Assembly: GCF_024166365.1 (NCBI RefSeq) | Contig: NC_064819.1 | Span: 149,196,793-149,260,792, forward strand | From: Elephas maximus indicus | Lineage: Eukaryota; Chordata; Mammalia; Proboscidea; Elephantidae | Length of the DNA stretch: 64,000 nucleotides | Direction of reading: 5' to 3' | Shown here: positions 57,481 to 64,000 of the stretch, in pieces | How positions within the stretch are numbered: the stretch's first letter is position 1 | Layout of the letters: each line of letters starts with the position of its first letter | Notes under the pieces: generated by a model | The model's input: the letters and a program-made list of their open reading frames with translations, nothing else | Told to the model about the DNA's origin: nothing | Database searches by the model: none | Program-made: the position numbers and the translations under genes

Positions 57481-58599
57481 ATATTGTCATTGGCAAAGGG
57501 CAGGAGGATTATGGATTTTTTTTTTTCTTCTCCATTGTCCAAGTACTCTGTAATGTTTTACTTTTATAATAAACTTTTCAAAAGCCTCTGTAAACCTTTA
57601 CAAACTTAACCATTATCGTTAATGTGAATAATTATAAATCTTTTTGTCAAATAAAAAAAGAAGATATACTTTTTTAGAGAAAATAAGAATTTAACTGGGG
57701 AAGGTGTTCCGAGAGTGCCATCTCTAGCAGGCAATGCTGAGTGTCTGTACTCATCGAGCAGTCTTAATGGCTGATTCCCACAAGAAACCATTCATTCCAG
57801 TCATGCTAGTCAGCAATGGAATATGGACTACAGGTTTTAAATAAGCTTATTTAAGAGAACATGGAGATCATTAGGAATGGAAGACCAGCTGTGGTTCCAA
57901 ATCATGACAGAATATTTTTGGAAGTTCTCTAAGAGATTAGCAGTTGTGAATCCGAAACTGTACGTGTTGCTAGGCCTGGGGGAAATGTATAAACTGAAAG
58001 CAAGTGAACTGAGTGGAACATAGCCGGGGTGCTTTGGTCAAGCCACCCAATTCTTTATTTCTTATCTTTTAAAGGTAGGAAGATACACTGGTCATGCATG
58101 AATTTAGTTCAGATTCTCAAGTTTAGTATCTCTGGTTTATGTAATTTACGGTCCCATTTACCTCCTTTTAAGGTAAAGAAATACAGTTATTACTACCCAA
58201 AAGAGCATCGTTAGTAAACAGAGCTGCATAATGGTCATGTTAAGGTGAAAATCAGTCTCAATATACCTCTGTCTCTCCCTTTCTTTCTATTCTTCCTCTT
58301 CTTTCCCTTGCCTTCCTCCCATTTTCCTCGTACTCTGCCTTTTCATAGGCTGCAGTGATAGAACCAGAGGATGGCTGTGTTGATTTTTTTTTTTCATTTA
58401 TTGTATAGACACCTGTTCCAAAATGTAAAAAGTGAGTGGGAAATCTGGTATCTGAAAAGATATTGAACCATGGGAATGGCCAGATTCTTTTTGAAGCTAA
58501 AAGGGTGACAGAAAGCTGGAAGAATGTTACCTTTCCCTGCTCTGTCTCCATTGAGCAACCTCTCCTGGCCTTATAAAGATGAAGCAAAGAAAATAGGCC

Positions 58600-58690
58600 C
58601 AGCCCTGCTGGACAGTGGAGATCCAAAAGCTGGGCACCCGTTGGAGTTCTGTAAATATTTGTTGAATGAGCAAATGAATGTGAACCTATT
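58600..58690 (+). repeat. L2 3' tail (plus)
   Basis: GTTCTGTAAATATTTGTTGAATGAGCAAATGAATG. Confidence 0.55.
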
Positions 58691-59649
58691 CCCATCCTAC
58701 AGGTTTTCCCCAGCCAGTCAGGCTTGAATACAGACAGCCAGGGATGGATTTCATGAGGGTCTTGAGCCTGCTCTTGGTATTACTTAAAGGCTCTTAATCT
58801 CTTTTAGGCTTCGCAATTGTCACAGAATGGCCAAGAGCAAGAATGTGAGCAGTAAGTAGAAGTATGTACAAAACAGTGACAGAGTCTGAGCATGGATAGT
58901 ATGACATGGCCCTTTGACTTCCCTGATGGAGACGTGATCAAGGGGTGAAACATGCTTTGGTGCAGAGAGGGCTGAAGAGACAGTGAATTGCCCTCAGGTT
59001 ACTGAACACCTCTTGACTAGGCTGTGATGAGGGAAAGCACCCCCCTCCCTTTAAATGCCTGGAGCGCATTCTATACTACAGGTAGCAGAAGTGCCTGACT
59101 GGCCTTTCCTCTTCAGAAGCGCCCCAGAGGACATCTAGGCCAGTGATTTCCACACTGTGCTGTGAAGAGCTCCTTGTGGCAGGGACTAAGGGCTAGGCTC
59201 CAGCCCTCAACCCCAACTTCAACCAAACAACTTGGCTTTCATGCTTTATGGCTTCCATTGCACGACAAATTTCATTTGTACAAAAGATGCTCATAGCTTA
59301 AAAAAAAAGAAAGAAAACCACCGTTAACCAGATCTCTTCTTTTGCAAATTTAGAAGATAAATGTAGGCCCCACCACACAGGCTAAATGTCTTTCTGAAGG
59401 TCACAAAACCAGATTAAAACTGACTAACCAAAAACCATTCTCTAGACTCCCAAATCCCTGCCGAGATTTCACTTCACTGGCTCCCACTGAGCTCCATTAG
59501 TTGGATAGATTGAATTGAGGCAAATTGGGGGGTTGGGGGGGTTGGCGCAGAGGCAATGTTTGCCTCATACGCATGGGTTCCACCTCAGAGGAAGCATAAA
59601 AATCTTGTATGGTCTACTATGGAAAAGTGTTTGCTAAGCTAGTGAAATC

Positions 59650-59945
59650 TATTCAGTCAACAAACATTTATTGAGCACCTACAACTATGCTGGGCAAACC
59701 GTAGAGACACAGCGTCTGCTGCCCTCATAGAACTTACTATCTTGAAATGGATATTGACCATGACCAGATTTTTTTTACAGTATAAATATGCACGTAAATA
59801 AATAATTATATAAATAAATAACGACAAAGCCTGTTAGAAGGGAGAAGTATAAGATGTTATGAAAACAGAATAGAAGAATCTGACCAAATCTAAGGCGTTA
59901 TCAGTGAATGTTCCCCAGAGGAACTGACATTTGGTTAAGATCAGA
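59650..59945 (-). repeat. L2 (minus)
   Basis: TTCAGTCAACAAACATTTATTGAGCACCTAC.., CTGCTGCCCTCATAGAACTTACTATC.., AAGTATAAGATGTTATG. Confidence 0.8.
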
Positions 59946-59979
59946 AGGACACCCAGAAATCAACTTGGTAAATAATAAG

Positions 59980-60174
59980 AACCAGTTGGTATCGAGTAGA
60001 TTCTGACTCATGGTGACCTATGTGTGTTAGAGTACAATTGTGCTGCACAGGGTTTTCAATGGTTGATTTTTTCTGTAGTAGATCACTAGACCTATCTTTT
60101 GAGGCACCACTGGGTGGAATCAAACCATCAACCTTTAGGCTAGCAGCTGAGTGTGTTAACCACCCAGGGACTCT
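59980..60174 (-). mobile_element. AfroSINE, GATCAC subtype (minus)
   Basis: ACCAGTTGGTATCGAGTAGATTCTGACTCATGG.., GTAGTAGATCACTAGACC.., CCAACCTTTAGGCTAGCAGCTGAG-type head. Confidence 0.85.
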
Positions 60175-60177
60175 ATA

Positions 60178-61105
60178 GTTAATCTTTATTGAGCACTTAC
60201 CTCAAGTCAGGCTTCATTTGTTAAAATTCTCACAACAAACCATAGTCTCAGGGGACATCTAGATCAACTGGCATAACAATCCATAAAGACAAGTCTATGT
60301 CTGTTTTGGTGAGTAGTGACTTGACTGGGGTCTTAAAAGCTTGCAAGTGGCCATCAAAGATACAACTATTAGTCTCTCCCTGTCTGGAGCAAGGAAGAGT
60401 GAAGAAAACTGAAGACTGGAGGAAACAATTAGTCCAAAGGACTAACGGACCACAGCCTCCTCTAGCCTGAGACCAGAAGAGCTAGATGGTGCCCAGTTAC
60501 CACTACCAACGGCTCTGATCAGAATCACAATAGAGGGTCCCAGACAGAGTTGGAGAAGAGTGTAGAACAAAATTCAAATTCACACACACAAAAAGAAAAG
60601 ACCAGACTTACTGGTCTGATAGAGACTGGTGGAACCCCCAAGACTATGGCCCATAGGTACCCTTCAAACTTGGAACTGAACCCATTCCGGAGATCATCTT
60701 TTAGCCAAACAATAGGCAGGCCTATAGAGCAAGCAATAACACCAGTGAGGAATGAGCTCCTCAGAACATTAAAATATATGAGACCAAAAGGGTAGCATTT
60801 GCTGAAAACCAAAGTTCAGAAGGCAGGAAGGGGCAGGAAAGCTGGGTGAGTGGAAATGGGGAACCCAGGGTAGAAGTGGAGACAGTGCTGACACATTGAA
60901 GGGATTGCAACCAATGTTACAAAGAAATCTGTGTATAAATTGTTGATTGGGAACATATGCTTTGTAAACTTTGACCCAAAACATAATAAAATATTAAAAA
61001 AACAAGTTCTCCCAACAACCCTGTAAGATAGGTATTATTATTTTCTCTCCTTCATAGATAAATAAACTGAAGCAGAAAGATGTAAATAACTCACATGTAG
61101 GCCTT
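60178..61105. repeat. Old L2/MIR3-type repeat split by the L1
   Basis: TTTATTGAGCACTTACCTCAAGTCAGGC.. before the L1, and AACCCTGTAAGATAGGTATTATTATTTTCTC..AAACTGAAGC after it, read as one continuous element when the L1 is removed. Confidence 0.7.
60239..61006 (+). mobile_element. L1 3' UTR (plus) inserted in an older repeat
   Basis: Matches L1 copy A's 3' UTR (GGTCTTAAAAGCTTGCAAG.., GGACTAACGGACC.., AGACTTACTGGTCTGATAGAGAC..) and ends AATAAAATATTAAAAAAAC. Flanked by TTCTCACAACAA (60227-60238) and TTCTCCCAACAA (61007-61018). Confidence 0.88.
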
Positions 61106-61570
61106 TGACTCCAAAATTTTTTTATCGGTATGCCAGATGGGTGTGGTCTAGGAATGGAAAGAGGCTAAGATTGCTGAAGTGCAGGGTGGGTGTTCTAGAT
61201 GGAGCTGGTGAGGAAAGAAAGGGCCAGATTGTGTAGGTCTCATAGGCTATGATATTCATGTTAAACATTTCTTTTTTTCTAAGGAAATAATTTAAAACCC
61301 AGAGTAACATAATCATATTTACGTTTACAAAGATCACTCAGGCTGCCAAGTGGAGACTGGATTAGAAAGAGGCCTGAAAAGGCCAGTTAGGAGGCTGTTG
61401 TAGAAACCCAGAGGCAAGATAGTGGCGCCCAAGACTGTGGCCATGGCTGAGGAGATACAGAGAAGCAGACAAATAAAAGCAGCATCTGGTGAGATCAAGC
61501 ACTTCCAAGCAATTCCAAAGAGAGACACAAGTCCCCTATAAGCAGTGATTTGAAATACGCTAATTATCAA

Positions 61571-61893
61571 TTTGAAGAACAAATCCATCTTAGAAGAAAT
61601 ACAACCAGTATGCTCCCTAGAAGCAGGCACGGTGAGACTTCGACTAGCTTACTTTAGACATATCATCGGGAAAGACCAATCACGTTTACAAAGCAAATGT
61701 TTCCCAATCAACATCCTGTTTGGTAGAGTTAGTGAAAACTAAAAAAACCTTCAATGAGATGGATTGACACATAGCGCCAACAATGGAGTCAAACATACCA
61801 ACGATCATGCAGATGCCTCAGAACTGGGCAGCGTTTCTTTCTGTTATACATAAGGTCACTACGAGTCAGAACCGACTAGAAGGCAGCTAACAA
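61571..61893 (+). mobile_element. RTE/BovB-type LINE 3' region
   Basis: GAAGAACAAATCCATCTTAG.., CTCCCTAGAAGCAGGCACGGTGAGACTTCG.. encode, with breaks, the RTE protein end (..YFRHIIGKDQS..). It ends GTCACTACGAGTCAGAACCGACTAGAAGGCAGCTAAC, the shared tail. Older and more diverged than the copy at 4949. Confidence 0.75.
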
Positions 61894-62799
61894 AAACAGC
61901 TAATTACCAATTATTTTTACTCAGTCATTTTAATAAAGGCCCCAGTTCAGAAGCTCTTAAGCCAGTCCCATATACATTAAAACCATAGCATGAACAGCTT
62001 TAAAATATTCTAGAATTCAACCAGGTGAAAACCACTTCAAAGGCCTGCTCCCTAGCACCTCTGTTGCCACGTGGTCTGTCCTCTTGGCCTCTTCTAGCCA
62101 CTGGGAGGGCAGTTGCCCATGCCCACATTTGTGACCACCTTATTCTAAGGACTGCTGCGGCCAGAGCTCCCAGGCAAGGGGCTGTTAGGTCCCTCAGGTG
62201 TCCGCACTGTGCTGGGAAATGCCCTGTTCACTAACTCTGCATATCAGTCCACAACTCCACGGCTTCTCTGGTTTTGTGTCCTGGATTGTGTATATGACAG
62301 ATGACTGGAATAGAGTTCTGGTAAATGATTTCTTCTTGCTGAGATGACAAGTTGAGTTTCTAAAGCAGATGTGTGGGTCTGTGTGAAGGGAATATTTTGG
62401 TCATGAGCATCTTTGGCTGGGTAGTGTGGAAAATGTGAAGCCCTGGATTGCTTCCTCTGCTAGTGGTTTTCTGGGGTTGTGAGCTATGGGGAGCGGGAAG
62501 CGCAGCCTGCAGGAGGCAGTGATTAGTCAAACCAGACCTGCCATTGCATCAGCCACATCAAAAGGATCCTCCTTGTTCCTGATGTAGTTTGTTAAGATGC
62601 AGATAACTCACGTTTTGTTTCAGAAAAGGAGAAAGTGAGTACGACCACATCGAAAGTGAATCCAGGACGCTGGGATTGCTAGCTCCTGTTTGCAGAATGC
62701 TGGTTGATCTGATGAGGCATTTGACCAAATCAACATGTTCCTAAATTCTACATTCTTTTTAAATGCGGATATTTCTATGGAAGGCAGAATAACATGGGC

Positions 62800-62818
62800 A
62801 AAAAAAAAAAAAAAAAAA
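62800..62818. repeat. A19 homopolymer
   Basis: Uninterrupted A run. No retroelement body recognised upstream. Confidence 0.95.
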
Positions 62819-63015
62819 GATCAGGCTTCCCGTTCTCTTAGGTTTCCAGGAATCTCCAGGCTTCTGCATCTAATTAGCATTTCTTCCACCTGGATTGCGG
62901 GTGGCGGGGGGAGGGGGGCAGGAGTTGTTCTGCGCCATCTTGTGGACATCTGCAGAACTGCACCTTCCCAAGCAGCTGGGCTCAGGAGAAACCACCCTCC
63001 CAAACCTCCCCAGCT

Positions 63016-63032
63016 GGGAGGGTGGGAGGGGG
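63016..63032 (+). other. Canonical G-quadruplex motif
   Basis: GGGAGGGTGGGAGGGGG: four G tracts with one-base loops, in a GC-richer patch (62880-63200) of intron 3. Confidence 0.7.
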
Positions 63033-63619
63033 CTGTCACATCCCCTAGTCCCCTGAAGTAAACACCATGCTCCAGACTTGCCCAAAGGAGGACGGGCCCA
63101 AACGAAAGGAGGATGATTGGAGTGTTAACCTTCCCCGCTACTCTGCAGTGCATCAGATCATCTCTGTCACGGTCAGCATCCGGAGGGTGTTCCGGAGGCA
63201 GCACAGCTCACACTGCAAATGCAGACAGGATAACCCTCTCACTGGATCTCAAGTGGGGCACTCTTTGTAAAAAGTAAATTTACCAGAATGTCTTCTTTTT
63301 TCTCCCAGAGAGAACAAGAGAATGATAAATAAATTAAGGCTGTCAGCAGCTATTTTCTGCTTGTGAAGTGCTGGTATTTACAGCACTTTGGCCCTGTGGT
63401 TATTGAACTGGACAGAGAGCTGCTCTTGATATAGGAGCATGGCAGGAATGGGTTCTTTTTAACATTTCACCCCGGCTCATCTTAGGTGAAGAAAGAAGCG
63501 GAGAAAGAGCTTGTGGCACAAAGGTGCACATGCTGGGTTTGCGTAAGTGGAAGCTGGCAACCAGCTGTTGGTAAGTGGCTGTTGGCAGCTAGCTGTTGCA
63601 GGCATTATGAGGTCAGCAC

Positions 63620-63860
63620 ATGATGGGCTATGTGGTGTAGTGGAGTGAACATAAGCTCTAGTGCCACACAGCTTTTTAGTCTGGTCTCTATCACATACCA
63701 GCCGGGTGACCTCGGTTGTATTGCCTATGACAATCAGCCTTCTCATCTGTAAAGTGGGGAGAAGACCTGCCTCTTGGGATGGGTGGAGAATTAAATGAAA
63801 TATAGCCCAGGGCCTGGTCTCTGGCACACTCTCACAACTGGTGTGTATTCCCAGGGCCCT
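63620..63860 (+). repeat. MIR (plus)
   Basis: GTAGTGGAGTGAACATAAGCTCTAGTGCC.., CCGGGTGACCTCGG.., CCTTCTCATCTGTAAAGTGGGGAGAAGACC.., GAATTAAATGAAATATAG. Confidence 0.88.
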
Positions 63861-64000
63861 CTGTAAACATCTAATAGGAAGGACTGTCATGGGTGGGCTG
63901 AGGGAGTGGGTCAAGGGCACCTGGCCCATGGTCTCTGATTCACAATAGCCCACGCTATGCCACTGTCTCTGTGAAGGTAAGATATAAACCCCAGTGTGTC

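Larger units (their letters stand above)
51259..64000 (+). other. NT5E: NT5E intron 3, 5' part (continues past window)
   Basis: Starts at donor gtaatt. I looked for the next exon (NPPSK..VPAGKYPF..YLGYLKIEF-like coding sequence) and did not find it. It contains an L1 3' end, SINEs, an RTE relic and MIR/L2 fragments. Stretches 54870-56070, 56320-57275, 57481-58600, 58690-59645, 61110-61565 and 61894-63615 hold nothing I can identify beyond simple sequence. Confidence 0.85.

Noticed and set aside
62735-63204. Frames of 108 and 127 codons near the GC patch as a possible NT5E exon
   Set aside because: Neither matches CD73 residues after 251, and no suitable splice pair is visible.

Overview
The window is vertebrate nuclear DNA from a placental mammal. 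Three lines of evidence point to Afrotheria, most likely a paenungulate such as an elephant. (1) About 30 copies of one tRNA-derived SINE, recognisable as AfroSINE, occur in both orientations. (2) Two fossils of an RTE/BovB-type LINE share a 3' tail with those SINEs. (3) The L1 subfamilies are not primate or rodent ones. The species cannot be fixed from the sequence alone.

The one protein-coding gene I can support is NT5E (CD73, ecto-5'-nucleotidase) on the + strand. Exon 1 (29009-29347) lies in a CpG island, exon 2 is 46104-46326 and exon 3 is 51070-51258. Splice sites and phases agree throughout (0, then 1, then 1). Together the exons encode residues 1-251 of a protein that is normally about 574 residues long: the signal peptide and most of the N-terminal metallophosphoesterase domain, with every expected metal and catalytic residue in place. 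I found no exon 4 between 51259 and 64000, so the remaining exons should lie beyond the right edge.

Layout. 1-7540: old L1 pieces with a resolvable nested history, in which a younger 5'-truncated L1, an RTE stub and several SINEs sit inside an older L1. 7540-15880: unassigned sequence with a solo MaLR-like LTR, MIR/L2 fragments, an L1 3' end inserted in an L2 tail, and a probable fossil DNA transposon. 15880-23405: a nearly full-length (about 7.5 kb) but broken L1 with 5' UTR, ORF1, a long inter-ORF spacer, ORF2 and 3' UTR. 23405-28600: L2, a possible hAT transposase relic and an L1 3' end. 28600-29460: NT5E promoter and CpG island. 29348-46103: intron 1, rich in SINE, L2 and MIR, with two LTRs and a degenerate 5S rRNA pseudogene. 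46327-51069: intron 2. 51259-64000: the start of intron 3, with a relatively young sense-oriented L1 only 0.5 kb after exon 3.

I found no bacterial-type operon, CRISPR array or clearly new enzyme system. The most unusual features are in the mobile DNA. Three element types (AfroSINE, a tRNA-Gly-headed SINE and an RTE LINE) share one 3' tail. Truncated SINE pieces sit 72 and 54 bp in front of exons 2 and 3. An insertion made only of an A run and a T run is bounded by an 11-bp direct repeat.
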